DNA from: Scytolyngbya sp. HA4215-MV1
Lineage (GTDB): Bacteria; Cyanobacteriota; Cyanobacteriia; Leptolyngbyales; Leptolyngbyaceae
Assembly (NCBI GenBank): GCA_019359045.1
Contig: JAHHIA010000007.1
Coordinates: forward strand, 186,001 to 250,000
Direction: 5' to 3'
Length of the DNA: 64,000 bases
Below, piece after piece: positions 19,118 through 27,738 of the stretch. Below the pieces are notes generated by a model. It saw nothing but the letters and a program-made list of their open reading frames with translations, searched no databases and had not been told where the DNA came from. Positions within the stretch are counted from its first letter, which is position 1; the number at the start of each line of letters is the position of its first letter. A program made the position numbers and the translations under genes.

Positions 19118-20224
19118 TCACAAATGGCTAGGCACCTCCACCCACTGATTCGACCGATGGGAGTCATGGGTTAAGTCCATCAGTAATTGTGAGTAGACGC
19201 CTGCTTTAAGAGAAGGTTCCAGGGTTTGATTTTTTTCGATACTTTGCAGCCAACGATCAACCACTCGAATGAACGGGGCAATTCTGCCATCGGCATAGAC
19301 CTGAGGAAAAGCTAGCCGCTTCGGAATTTCTAACTCGGTCAACGCTTGCCCTGCCTCACTTCCCCACAACCGAAAACCATGCACATAATCTTTTTGGTTG
19401 TCGCTCCCCAACACTAGAGTGCCGCGATCGCCATAGACCTCGACCCAATGCCCCCGCCCCTGATAGGTCGCCGCACTCAAGCACATCTGGCAAGGCGTAC
19501 CATCTGCCAGTTCTAGGGAAATCAGACAGGTATCATCAGCATCGACGGGTTTGAGACCATGGGTGAGAGGGTCAGGACGTTCCGCGATCGACACACTCAA
19601 CCGCGCCGACAGCCGTTTCACCCTACCAAATAACCAGGCAATGTAGTCAAATGCATGAGACCCGATCGCCCCCAATGCCCCTCCTCCTTGATCCTGACGC
19701 GCATACCAGTTCCAGGGACGAGACGAATCGGCTCGACTGGACACCAACCAGTCAACTTTGATCAATCGGGTTTGTCCTATATAACCTTCAGCCAAAAGCT
19801 CTGCCAATCGTTGCCAAGCGGGAATATAGCGAAACTCAAAATTCATCGTAGTGGCAACTTGTTGGGCTGTGGCAAGACGCTGGAGATCCTCGGCTTGTCC
19901 CACATTCAAGGTGGTCGGTTTTTCGAGCAACAGATGCTTGCCTGCATTCAACACTGTTTTTGCCATTTCGTAATGTAGAAAAGGCGGTGTGGAAATACTG
20001 ACTCCCTGCACGTCTGGCAACGCAACGATTTCTTCTAAACTCTGACAAGCCTGGGGAATTTGGTGAGCATCGGCGATCGCCCGTGCCTTTTGAATATCCC
20101 GGTGATAGACCGCGACCACTTGAGTGTGGGGATGCGCCTGAAACCCAGGCAGATGCACTTTTTGCCCAAAGCCAGTGCCCACGATCGCGACCCCAATAGG
20201 AGACGATGGAGAAGAAAACGTCAT
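19118..20224 (-). CDS. Gfo/Idh/MocA family NAD(P)-dependent oxidoreductase
   Basis: 368 residues. An N-terminal Rossmann fold (VGVAIVGTGFGQKVHLPGF-like opening GTGFGQ at about residue 17), the conserved LLLEKPTTLNVGQAEDL with the catalytic-site lysine of the family, and a C-terminal beta-sheet domain (GGGALGAIGSHAFDYI) place it in Gfo/Idh/MocA. These enzymes oxidise or reduce sugars and related polyols; the substrate cannot be told. It lies upstream of the sugar dehydrogenase on the same strand with a 132-bp gap, so a link in sugar metabolism is possible but not shown. Confidence 0.9.
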   Translation of the reverse strand: MTFSSPSSPIGVAIVGTGFGQKVHLPGFQAHPHTQVVAVYHRDIQKARAIADAHQIPQACQSLEEIVALPDVQGVSISTPPFLHYEMAKTVLNAGKHLLLEKPTTLNVGQAEDLQRLATAQQVATTMNFEFRYIPAWQRLAELLAEGYIGQTRLIKVDWLVSSRADSSRPWNWYARQDQGGGALGAIGSHAFDYIAWLFGRVKRLSARLSVSIAERPDPLTHGLKPVDADDTCLISLELADGTPCQMCLSAATYQGRGHWVEVYGDRGTLVLGSDNQKDYVHGFRLWGSEAGQALTELEIPKRLAFPQVYADGRIAPFIRVVDRWLQSIEKNQTLEPSLKAGVYSQLLMDLTHDSHRSNQWVEVPSHL

Positions 20225-20438
20225 GAGTTACTACGCCTGACACAAAAAGGGGATTCATCGCTCAAGATACCACTTTCGTCTCGCGAAATCGCAGTTCAGC
20301 CAACCTGGAGAACCATGCTACGGTGTCTTTATCGCCAAATTTGGAAGCAGGATAGCAGAAAGTGAACGTTGCTTCAGAACGCAGCGATCTGACTCAAATC
20401 TAGTATCATGAACTTGACACGATAGGACATTTGCACTT

Positions 20439-21179
20439 ATGTCCCAAGATCTCATCACCCTGATAGATCAATCGCCTGATAGCAGCGATTGGGTGATCGA
20501 ACCCGATATCAGCCATTTGGCGATCGAAGGCGATGTGCCCGTGGATAATTTAATCTCTGGAAAGCAACAACGCCTCCTGACAGAGCCACTCTACAGTAAT
20601 CCACTTGCGCTAGGAAGTCATTCTTTTCTGGTTTCTGCCAACGTCGGTGTATTCTATGCCATCTGGCAACCCCCTCTGGTTCCCGATGTTTTCCTGAGCC
20701 TGGATGTGGCAGTGCCCCAAAACTGGTTGGAGAAGAAAAATCACACTGACTTCGTTTGGGAATTTGGCAAGCCCCCCGATGTGGTGATTGAAATTGTTTC
20801 TAACCAGGTTGGTCATGAACTGGACAGCAAACTGACTGCTTATGCCCGCATGGGAGTGAGCTACTACGCAGTCTACGATCCGCTCCAACAATTGGGAAAC
20901 ACTTTACTGCAAGTGTTTGAAGCAAGAGCTGGACGATACCAAGCCCTACCCCTACTCTGGTTCGAGCAAGTGAGGATTGGTTTGATGCTCTGGGAGGGGG
21001 GCTTTGAAGGCAAATCGGATACCTGGTTACGTTGGCGCGATCGCAACAACCTACCAATTCCAACCGGAGCAGAACGCGCCGAGCAAGAACGGCAGCGCGC
21101 CGAGCAAGCTGAAGCCAAAGCAGCAAAATTAGCCGCACAACTCAGAAAATTGGGAATTGAGCCAGAGGATGGATCGTGA
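20439..21179 (+). CDS. Uma2-family (DUF820) PD-(D/E)XK endonuclease-like protein
   Basis: 246 residues. The restriction-endonuclease-like core shows VPDVFLSLDV, PPDVVIEIVS and DSKLTAYARMGVSYYAVYDP, which supply the D, E and K of the presumed active site. The last 45 residues form a coiled coil rich in E, A and K (AEQERQRAEQAEAKAAKLAAQ). Uma2 proteins are very numerous in cyanobacteria and their roles are unclear. The TGA stop at 21177-21179 is followed at once by the ATG of the helicase in the same reading frame. Confidence 0.9.
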   Translation: MSQDLITLIDQSPDSSDWVIEPDISHLAIEGDVPVDNLISGKQQRLLTEPLYSNPLALGSHSFLVSANVGVFYAIWQPPLVPDVFLSLDVAVPQNWLEKKNHTDFVWEFGKPPDVVIEIVSNQVGHELDSKLTAYARMGVSYYAVYDPLQQLGNTLLQVFEARAGRYQALPLLWFEQVRIGLMLWEGGFEGKSDTWLRWRDRNNLPIPTGAERAEQERQRAEQAEAKAAKLAAQLRKLGIEPEDGS

Positions 21180-22682
21180 ATGGCTCGAATTCCAACGCTG
21201 ACCTACGATCGCGGCACCCTAATTCTCCATCCGCCACCTCGCGGTAAAGAATGGATGGATTACGCTGTATGGGACGATCGGGTCGAACGGTTTCGCATTC
21301 CTGCCATCCACTATCGCGATCTGGTGCTCTCCCTGCGGGCAGTCGGGACAGAACTGGAAGATAAAGCAAAAGCGTTTCAAGAATTGGAACTGCTTCCCAG
21401 TCTGGAGATGGTGCCCTATCCCCATCAGCAAGAAGCGCTCGATGCCTGGAAGCAATCGGCAAGAAGGGGCGTAGTGGTTTTGCCAACCGCAGCGGGCAAA
21501 ACCTATCTGGCGCAACTGGCAATGCAGGCAACTCAACGCAGTACGCTAGTCATGGTGCCCACGCTGGATCTGATGCACCAATGGTATGCCCACTTGAAAG
21601 CGGCATTCCCCGATGTCCAAATTGGTTTACTTGGTGGTGGCTCCCGAGACCGCACCCCGATTTTGATCGCCACCTACGACAGCGCCGCCATTCATGCCGA
21701 AACTCTGGGCAACCAATATGCCTTGTTAATTTTTGATGAATGTCACCACTTGCCCAGCGACTTCAATCGCGTCATTGCCGAATACACGATCGCCCCTTAT
21801 CGTTTAGGATTGACTGCTACGCCCGATCGCGCCGATGGCAAACACGAAGACTTGAACACACTCATCGGGACAGAGGTGTATCGCAAATCGGCAGCAGAAC
21901 TCTCCGGTACAGCACTGGCAAACCACAAAGCAGTGCAGATTAAGGTCAAACTCTCTCGGCAAGAGCGCGATCGCTATGACCATCTAATTCAGATGCGCAA
22001 TAATTTTCTCAAAGATGCCAATATCTTTTTGGGCAGTATCCAGGGCTGGCAGCGGTTTGTTCGAGCCAGTGCATGCTCTAAAGCCGGACGCCGCGCAATG
22101 CTGGCTCATCGGGAGGCACGAGCGATCGCCTTTGGCACAGAAGGCAAATTGCGTGTGTTAGCAGATCTTCTCGCCCAGAATTATCCCGCCCGTACCCTAA
22201 TCTTCACCGATGACAACGCTACCGTGTATCGCATTTCTCAAGACTTCCTGATTCCTGCCATCACGCACCAAACTGCGGTGAAAGAACGTCACGATATTTT
22301 GATGCGCTTTAAGCAAGGGGAGTACAAAAGCTTGGTGGCTTCGCGAGTGCTGAATGAAGGCGTCGATGTACCCGAAGCCAGCGTAGCGATCGTCCTTTCC
22401 GGTACAGCTTCCACCCGCGAACATGTACAGCGATTAGGACGCATTCTCCGCAAGGGCAATACCGATTCTAAACTGGCACTGCTCTACGAAGTCATCGCTG
22501 AAGATACCAACGAAGAAAACGTATCCCGTCGTCGGCATGGGCAATCCTCGCGTCTTGCCTCGACCTTTCACCAACTGGAACTGGCTACACCGGAAACACC
22601 CTACACCCACCCACCGCAACGACTGCCGCTGGCAGCAGAAGAACCCAGCAAGTGGGTCGCCCCAGATGCCGAAGACTCATAA
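21180..22682 (+). CDS. XPB/RAD25-like superfamily 2 DNA helicase
   Basis: 500 residues. The N-terminal damage-recognition-like part precedes the helicase core: LPTAAGKTYLAQ (motif I), IFDECHHLPSDF (motif II, DECH), LTATPDR (motif III) and the C-terminal lobe with RTLIFTDDN, RVLNEGVDVPEAS and QRLGRILRKG (motif VI). Archaeal and bacterial XPB helicases unwind DNA in repair, often with the nuclease partner Bax1. No Bax1-like gene is adjacent; instead a Uma2 nuclease gene directly precedes it in frame. The ATG at 21180 fits family N-termini (MARIPTLTYDRGTL). Its last codons overlap convergently with glucokinase by six bases. Confidence 0.92.
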   Translation: MARIPTLTYDRGTLILHPPPRGKEWMDYAVWDDRVERFRIPAIHYRDLVLSLRAVGTELEDKAKAFQELELLPSLEMVPYPHQQEALDAWKQSARRGVVVLPTAAGKTYLAQLAMQATQRSTLVMVPTLDLMHQWYAHLKAAFPDVQIGLLGGGSRDRTPILIATYDSAAIHAETLGNQYALLIFDECHHLPSDFNRVIAEYTIAPYRLGLTATPDRADGKHEDLNTLIGTEVYRKSAAELSGTALANHKAVQIKVKLSRQERDRYDHLIQMRNNFLKDANIFLGSIQGWQRFVRASACSKAGRRAMLAHREARAIAFGTEGKLRVLADLLAQNYPARTLIFTDDNATVYRISQDFLIPAITHQTAVKERHDILMRFKQGEYKSLVASRVLNEGVDVPEASVAIVLSGTASTREHVQRLGRILRKGNTDSKLALLYEVIAEDTNEENVSRRRHGQSSRLASTFHQLELATPETPYTHPPQRLPLAAEEPSKWVAPDAEDS

Positions 22683-23759
22683 TCGTGCCGCAACCCGAGC
22701 AGCCCCAATCAACCCAACTTGGGGATTGAGCACAAGATGAACTGGAATGCGCTCCATCAAAGGACGCATCCGACCTTTACCTAGAAAAGTTCGCAAAAAG
22801 CTGCCTTCCTGAACCAAGGGCATGTTTTTGGCAGCAATCCCACCTGCAACATAGAGTCCGCCATAGGGCAAAAGTTTGAGCGCTAGATTACCGGCTTCTG
22901 CCCCATAGGCTTCCATAAAGAGCTGCATGGTTTGTTCAGACAGGCGATCGCGTTGCTTCAATGCTGCCTGTGAAATCACCGCAGCTGGATCGATCGTCTT
23001 TTCCTCGCGACCGGCTTCTCGCTCCCAGGCGCGGATTACCTCACCCACATTCGGCGATTCTCGCTCCGGTTGGCGATCGCGCAAAAATTGGTAGATCGCC
23101 ACAATCCCCTGTCCCGACACCACTCGTTCGACAGACACGCGCTCGAGGTCATGTTTATCTTGCAAATAGTGCAAAAGCTGAAACTCTAGCTCTGAGCGGG
23201 GAGCAAAGTCGGCATGTCCGCCTTCGGAACTAAACACTTGATAATGCCCAGAACGATGGATCAAAAAACCCTGTCCTAACCCAGTACCTGCCCCAATCAC
23301 AGCGATCGGCGCTTCAATTTCTGGTTTGCCCACTTGCAAGGTGCAAAGGTCATCTTTTGCCAAACCCAACACACCATAACCCACTGCTGCAAAATCATTA
23401 ATCAGAGAGACTTGGGAAATTTGCAACTCCTGGGTTAGGCGCTCGGCGGTCAGCGACCAACCGAGATTAGTAAGTTTGGAAGTATTCCCCACGACGGGAC
23501 CCGCGATCGCAAAACAGGCTTTGTCTAGCTGGGGTACATCTTCGGAAGACAGATCTTCGGAAGACGGATCTAAAGTAGGAGCCGCTGCCGCCAAAAACTG
23601 CTGCACCATGGGAACCAGATCAAAAAAATCGTGACTGGCATAGCGTTGTTCATACAAAGTTGAGAGCTTGATATCGGCGGTATCGCTGCTCGTTTGAGCA
23701 TTGACCAACCATAAAATCGTCTTTGTCCCGCCAATATCGCCAGCCAACAATAGGGTCAT
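22677..23759 (-). CDS. glk: Glucokinase
   Basis: Phosphorylates glucose with ATP, feeding glycolysis and the oxidative pentose phosphate pathway. 360 residues from the ATG at 23759 (MTLLLAGDIGGTKT), chosen because GGTGGAG lies 7 bases upstream. Motifs of the ROK-unrelated bacterial glucokinase (Pfam Glucokinase) family are present: phosphate loop AGDIGGTKT, FAIAGPV, SLINDFAAVGYG with the catalytic Asp, and GAGTGLGQGF. The length is normal. Confidence 0.93.
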   Translation of the reverse strand: MTLLLAGDIGGTKTILWLVNAQTSSDTADIKLSTLYEQRYASHDFFDLVPMVQQFLAAAAPTLDPSSEDLSSEDVPQLDKACFAIAGPVVGNTSKLTNLGWSLTAERLTQELQISQVSLINDFAAVGYGVLGLAKDDLCTLQVGKPEIEAPIAVIGAGTGLGQGFLIHRSGHYQVFSSEGGHADFAPRSELEFQLLHYLQDKHDLERVSVERVVSGQGIVAIYQFLRDRQPERESPNVGEVIRAWEREAGREEKTIDPAAVISQAALKQRDRLSEQTMQLFMEAYGAEAGNLALKLLPYGGLYVAGGIAAKNMPLVQEGSFLRTFLGKGRMRPLMERIPVHLVLNPQVGLIGAARVAARL

Positions 23760-24060
23760 GATTTGTCTCCACCTCAAGTGCCTTTGAATTTGCGTCTACT
23801 CTCAATGCTGCGATCGCTTCATCTGACTAAAATGGTCCCTGCCTGAGCTAAAAAAGCCTGCGAAATTGCAGCACAGGCATTTTGCCCAAACGGTTCATTA
23901 GTAATGACGGTAGTTCACGATTTCCAGTTCTAAAGTTAAAGTTTTCATGTCTTCGGAGATTTTACGGATGCCATTTAAGTGATTACCGCAGCACGATGTG
24001 AAGAAGCAGCATTGTCAAACCCAGTACATTCTTGTTCTTCCAAAAAATCCCACTTTTCCG
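23760..24060. other. Gap between divergent glucokinase and the HNH cassette
   Basis: About 300 bp with no gene-like frame other than the optional 21-codon GTG extension of the next gene (from 23998). It probably contains both divergent promoters. No clear hairpin. Confidence 0.35.
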
Positions 24061-25083
24061 ATGACAAAAGATTTTCAACGTAATTCAGCAGTTAATGCTG
24101 CGGCTAATGTCAAAGTTCATCATGTTCAACTAGAAGACATTCAGCAGTTCACTCCAGAGAAAATTAATCATTTTCGTAGAGGCGGGATACGTGAGGGGGC
24201 AGGACGTACACAAGCCGAGATGCAACAGCTTCTTGAAAAGATTCCGCCATCTCAACGAGCAGGAGTTGACGGTCAATCATCTGCTAGTAAGGTTAAAGAG
24301 TATCTCTCCGATAAAGACGCCAGTCATATTGAACCTCACAGTAAAGGTGGCTCGAGCCATCCTAGCAACATCAAGTGGGAAGAAAAGTCTGCAAATCGTG
24401 CTCGTGGCGATCTGCCAATGACACAAAAGGAACGCGTTGGACTAGAGATCAAAGCACAGTTTGATAACCTAACCGGCGCTTTGAAAGCTGGGGCTAGCGC
24501 TGCTCCAAAGGGTGCGGCGATTGGTGCAATTACAACGATTCCGTTTTCTCTACTCAAGAATTCATTGAGGGTCATTAGAGGAGAAATTTCTGCACAGGGA
24601 GCTGCTATAGAAACAGCCCAAGACACAGCCATTGGGGGTGGAGTCGGTGCTGTTTCTGCTTTCACAGTAACAACAATAGCCGTTGCTTGTCCCCCTGTTG
24701 CGATTGGATTAACAGCCATTTCCCCTGCCTTATTGGCTGTTGGAGGGGTTGGCATGGTTTATGAGTTCTTCAAAATCCTGGATAATCATAAAACCCAAGT
24801 TAAAAGCTACTACGAATCTCTCACTCAAGATCAACTGAAATATTTAGCAAACGTAGAAAACGATTTAACTTATGAACACGATAAAACAATAACTCTTCTC
24901 GCGAAAGCTAAAGAAACCAGTGCCAAAATTATAAGTCGTCCTCGGGAGGCTGGTGTAGAGGGGGCACTCAAAAGATACGTGGATTCCTTGCAGATTCATG
25001 CATCTCTTTCGGCTTTACCGTATACATCAAAGCCTATTCAAAACTCTGAGCAAAGTCTTCTTCCTCCAAATAATGAGCAATAG
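24061..25083 (+). CDS. HNH-like domain fused to a glycine-rich membrane region
   Basis: About 340 residues. Residues 80-130 resemble an HNH nuclease of the type seen in toxin-like proteins: the segment ASHIEPHSKGGSSHPSN, then NIKWEEKSANRARGDLPM, gives conserved H, N and N but no zinc cysteines. Next is a hydrophobic region with repeated Gly/Ala spacing (AAPKGAAIGAITT, AIGGGVGAVSAF, AVGGVGMVY), which suggests membrane insertion, then a charged helical tail. The start is uncertain: ATG at 24061 is chosen, GTG at 23998 is possible, and neither has a good ribosome site. The next gene starts 9 bases after the stop. I know of no described system with this pair. Confidence 0.75.
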   Translation: MTKDFQRNSAVNAAANVKVHHVQLEDIQQFTPEKINHFRRGGIREGAGRTQAEMQQLLEKIPPSQRAGVDGQSSASKVKEYLSDKDASHIEPHSKGGSSHPSNIKWEEKSANRARGDLPMTQKERVGLEIKAQFDNLTGALKAGASAAPKGAAIGAITTIPFSLLKNSLRVIRGEISAQGAAIETAQDTAIGGGVGAVSAFTVTTIAVACPPVAIGLTAISPALLAVGGVGMVYEFFKILDNHKTQVKSYYESLTQDQLKYLANVENDLTYEHDKTITLLAKAKETSAKIISRPREAGVEGALKRYVDSLQIHASLSALPYTSKPIQNSEQSLLPPNNEQ

Positions 25084-25092
25084 GAGTTGTCT

Positions 25093-25767
25093 ATGTTGCC
25101 TCTGATTATTGGAGGACTGTGTACAGCGGTTGGTTTTGCAGCCGGAGCACTTACAAATCACGCTACTGGAGAAAAAGATAGACAAATAGCTCAACAACTT
25201 GAAAAAGTCAACACACAGTTAATCAACAGCCGCGATGCTTTAGAACAACGCTATTACGAGCTTGCTGATATAAGCAAGGACCAAGTTAGCGATCTCCAGC
25301 GCAAGTTAGCTGAGTCGGAACTGGAGAAAGATGCACTTTATCTAGTCGTCCGATTGCAGAACAGTCTTCTACTGCTAACGCAAGCTATCGATAGAGATCC
25401 AGCTTTCGAGGTTCTATTTCAATTTCGAGAAGCAGTAAGCCAGACCAATTTGGTGCTGAGACATCTCGGTGAAGAATTGATCCCAATTCCAAAGGACTAC
25501 TTCAGTCGGAATCTCACCCGTGCTAAGTTAAAAGCAACCCGGATAGGGGAAACTCTCACACCAGAACAGAAAACGATTCTGAACAAGTTACTACCTACCG
25601 TCAGTGATGGCATCATCTCTTGTCCGTATTGTCAGGAGCAAAATGCGGTAATGAGAAATGTTCTTTTCATTACGTGCAATAGCTGTAGTACTTCTATTGA
25701 TTTAATAAGCTGGCAAAACAAGATTCAATGGAATGCAAAAGCAATCAGCTATTTAACAGCTAAATGA
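25093..25767 (+). CDS. Membrane-anchored coiled-coil protein with C-terminal zinc ribbon
   Basis: 224 residues. The first 20 form a glycine-rich hydrophobic anchor (MLPLIIGGLCTAVGFAAGAL), followed by a long coiled coil (about 30-85) and a C-terminal CPYC...CNSC zinc ribbon. The start at 25093 is set by TAGGAG at 25081-25086, a ribosome site that overlaps the stop codon of the upstream HNH-like gene; this indicates translational coupling. Both proteins have glycine-rich membrane segments, so they may act together at the membrane. I do not recognise the family. Confidence 0.8.
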   Translation: MLPLIIGGLCTAVGFAAGALTNHATGEKDRQIAQQLEKVNTQLINSRDALEQRYYELADISKDQVSDLQRKLAESELEKDALYLVVRLQNSLLLLTQAIDRDPAFEVLFQFREAVSQTNLVLRHLGEELIPIPKDYFSRNLTRAKLKATRIGETLTPEQKTILNKLLPTVSDGIISCPYCQEQNAVMRNVLFITCNSCSTSIDLISWQNKIQWNAKAISYLTAK

Positions 25768-25791
25768 ACCAATAGAATTGCAAGTTCCAGA

Positions 25792-26184
25792 TATAGCGAC
25801 AGTCATAGTCCTTAGAGGATGTTTTAAAAGTCCTTTCGCAAGTAGCAACAGATACGATCCCCCTAAATCCCCCTTAAAAAGGGGGACTTTGAGGCTGATC
25901 CCCCCCTTTTTAAGGGGGGCTAGGGGGGATCTCTGAGTGCTCAACATCACAGTGAGCACCTTTTCAAACACCCTCTTAGGACATTGCGAAACTTGGAATC
26001 AACAAATGGCTTAACCTGCATATATATGACGATTTTGGAAAACCCTCAAAAGCCTTGCCAAGACGCAAATTGTTAGATTTGAAAACAGTCTGTTTTTTGA
26101 GATATCCTCACAAGCAAAGTTACAGCATCTGATGAATAATCCAGGTTAAGCCCCCTTGCCCTAATCGGGATAACTATGGCTATA
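25792..26184. mobile_element. MITE-like element A, copy 2, interrupted by element B
   Basis: Outer ends TATAGCGACAGTCATAG (from 25792) and ACTATGGCTATA (to 26184) are inverted repeats matching those of copy 1. The inner pair GGCTTAACCTG (26008-26018) and CAGGTTAAGCC (26142-26152) is also conserved. Removing element B and its target duplication leaves about 229 bp, close to the 234 bp of copy 1. No coding frame. Confidence 0.8.
25816..25974. mobile_element. MITE-like element B nested in element A
   Basis: Ends AGGATGTTTTAAAAG (25816-25830) and CTTTTCAAACACCCT (25960-25974) are inverted repeats with two mismatches. A 5-bp direct repeat CTTAG flanks it on both sides (25811-25815, 25975-25979), as expected of a target duplication. 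The centre holds a palindrome of C- and G-runs (about 25857-25931) of a kind common in cyanobacterial intergenic DNA, and a 7-bp hairpin near 25937-25959. Confidence 0.75.
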
Positions 26185-26243
26185 CCTGGCAGGCAATTAT
26201 CAATAGCTTAAAGTCGCAACATCACGAAGTACCATGAAATATG

Positions 26244-26280
26244 CAAAAGCCCCAGATAGTTGAAAAATCTGAGGCTTTTG
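26244..26280 (-). terminator. Hairpin terminator after the TPR gene
   Basis: CAAAAGCCCCAGAT (26244-26257) pairs with ATCTGAGGCTTTTG (26267-26280) with one mismatch. It lies 20 bp beyond the stop of the minus-strand TPR gene. Confidence 0.65.
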
Positions 26281-26299
26281 GCAAGGAGATGTGAGAATT

Positions 26300-27394
26300 C
26301 TAACTGGTTTGGAAGGAATATTCAGCCGCTCTAGCGTAGTCTCCCAAAACATAGCAGGCAAGTTTCAGGTTCTCCAAAACTTGTTTTTCTAGACGATGAT
26401 CCCGCAGCTTACGGGCAACAGCCAAGCGCTGTTCGTACGCTTGAATGGCACGGGTATAGTCTCCCAGGGCATCGTAGGAAACCCCCAAACTGGCGAGTGC
26501 TTGTTCTTCACCACGCGCATCCCGAATAGTGCGTGCCACAGAAACTCGCTGTTCACAGTAGAGAATCGCTCTGGTATGGTCGCCCAATGCATAGCAGGCA
26601 TTGACCAGATTTCTTAAAATTTGCCCCTCAGTGCGCCGATCGCGCATCTTTCGGATAATTCCCAATCGTTGCTCGTAGTAACGGATTGCTGCCGTGTAGT
26701 CACCCAACGCATAGCAGGCATTACCCAGATTTTTGAGAATTTGCTCCTCAATGCGATCGTCCTTCAATGCTTTGGCAACTTCTAAAGCTAAACGCTCGTA
26801 TTCAATCGCCCGATCATACTCTCCTAGCGCTTTATGGGCTAATCCCAGATTATTGAGTGCCGCCATTTCGCCCCGTTGATCATGCGTTTTTTGGGCGACC
26901 AATAAACTTTCTTGCTGACACTCAATGGCTTTGGCTTGGTCGCCTAAGTGACGATAAGCATTACCCAAATTGCCCCAAATCTTTACAACGGCTGCCCAGT
27001 CTTCAAAGCTTTGAGCGATATTCAAGCTTTGGTCGGAACATTGAATGGATTGTCCATAGTCGCCTAGGCTGTAGTAAGTTAAGCCCAAGCTAGCAAGCGC
27101 TTGACCTTGCCCATGCAAATCTTGGATTTCGCGATATACCGCTTCAGAATACCAAAAAAACTTAATGGCTGAGTCCAACTCACCGAGTTGATGATGCTCT
27201 ACCCCTTTCCGCAAAAGACGTTCGGCAACATCTCGATCGATCGGCGGTTGGGTCACTTCAAACCCATCTTCAAATTTGTTCGGAGCGATCGCTTTTTGTT
27301 GTGTCTGGTTATGTCTAGGCACCAGTGTACCGCGTTCTTCTTTCAAGTCTTTTTTGACCGGGTTAACGGTTGGTTTTGGAACTTGACAGTCCAT
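26300..27394 (-). CDS. Tetratricopeptide repeat protein
   Basis: About 364 residues from the ATG at 27394 (MDCQVPKP); an earlier in-frame start at 27409 is possible. From about residue 55 there are roughly seven 40-residue TPR units of the TPR_12/kinesin-light-chain type (ALGDYTAAIRYYEQRLGI and relatives), each an antiparallel helix pair for protein binding. The regular 120-bp unit spacing is visible in the DNA. There is no enzymatic domain, signal peptide or membrane segment, so this is probably a scaffold; the partner is unknown. Confidence 0.85.
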   Translation of the reverse strand: MDCQVPKPTVNPVKKDLKEERGTLVPRHNQTQQKAIAPNKFEDGFEVTQPPIDRDVAERLLRKGVEHHQLGELDSAIKFFWYSEAVYREIQDLHGQGQALASLGLTYYSLGDYGQSIQCSDQSLNIAQSFEDWAAVVKIWGNLGNAYRHLGDQAKAIECQQESLLVAQKTHDQRGEMAALNNLGLAHKALGEYDRAIEYERLALEVAKALKDDRIEEQILKNLGNACYALGDYTAAIRYYEQRLGIIRKMRDRRTEGQILRNLVNACYALGDHTRAILYCEQRVSVARTIRDARGEEQALASLGVSYDALGDYTRAIQAYEQRLAVARKLRDHRLEKQVLENLKLACYVLGDYARAAEYSFQTS

Positions 27395-27738
27395 ATTTAC
27401 GCCTCTCACTGAAGTTCAACTCAACCAGCTCACCACACAGACACACGAAGACCCATTGCTCTATAGAGCCTAGCGTGTTCTACCGAGTGAGGTATCCGTA
27501 AGATCTCCAAGTTTGACGGCTCAACTTGCATTCAGTCTTCCGTATTATCTGTGAACTTTTCTCAATCCTAGATAGGGGTCTAACCCTTCGAAATACAAGC
27601 GAGGAGCCAGTAGTGTTAGGCTGAGGGGAGTTCAGACAAATTACGGCTTGTGAATAGTTAGGATTAAAAACTAATGCTTTATTCAAAATCGATAGACTGA
27701 ATACAATTCATCAAGTGTAATCACCTTTCTCCTTTGCT
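27395..27738. other. 344-bp gap between divergent TPR and radical SAM genes
   Basis: AT-rich toward the right. No open frame or hairpin that I can support; presumed promoters of both flanking genes. Confidence 0.35.

Noticed and set aside
25857-25931. C-run/G-run palindrome considered as a transcription terminator
   Set aside because: It lies inside element B and matches a common cyanobacterial intergenic repeat, so it is described as part of the mobile element.
25753-25971. 72-codon minus-strand frame
   Set aside because: It lies within the palindromic repeats of element B and encodes only their low-complexity translation.
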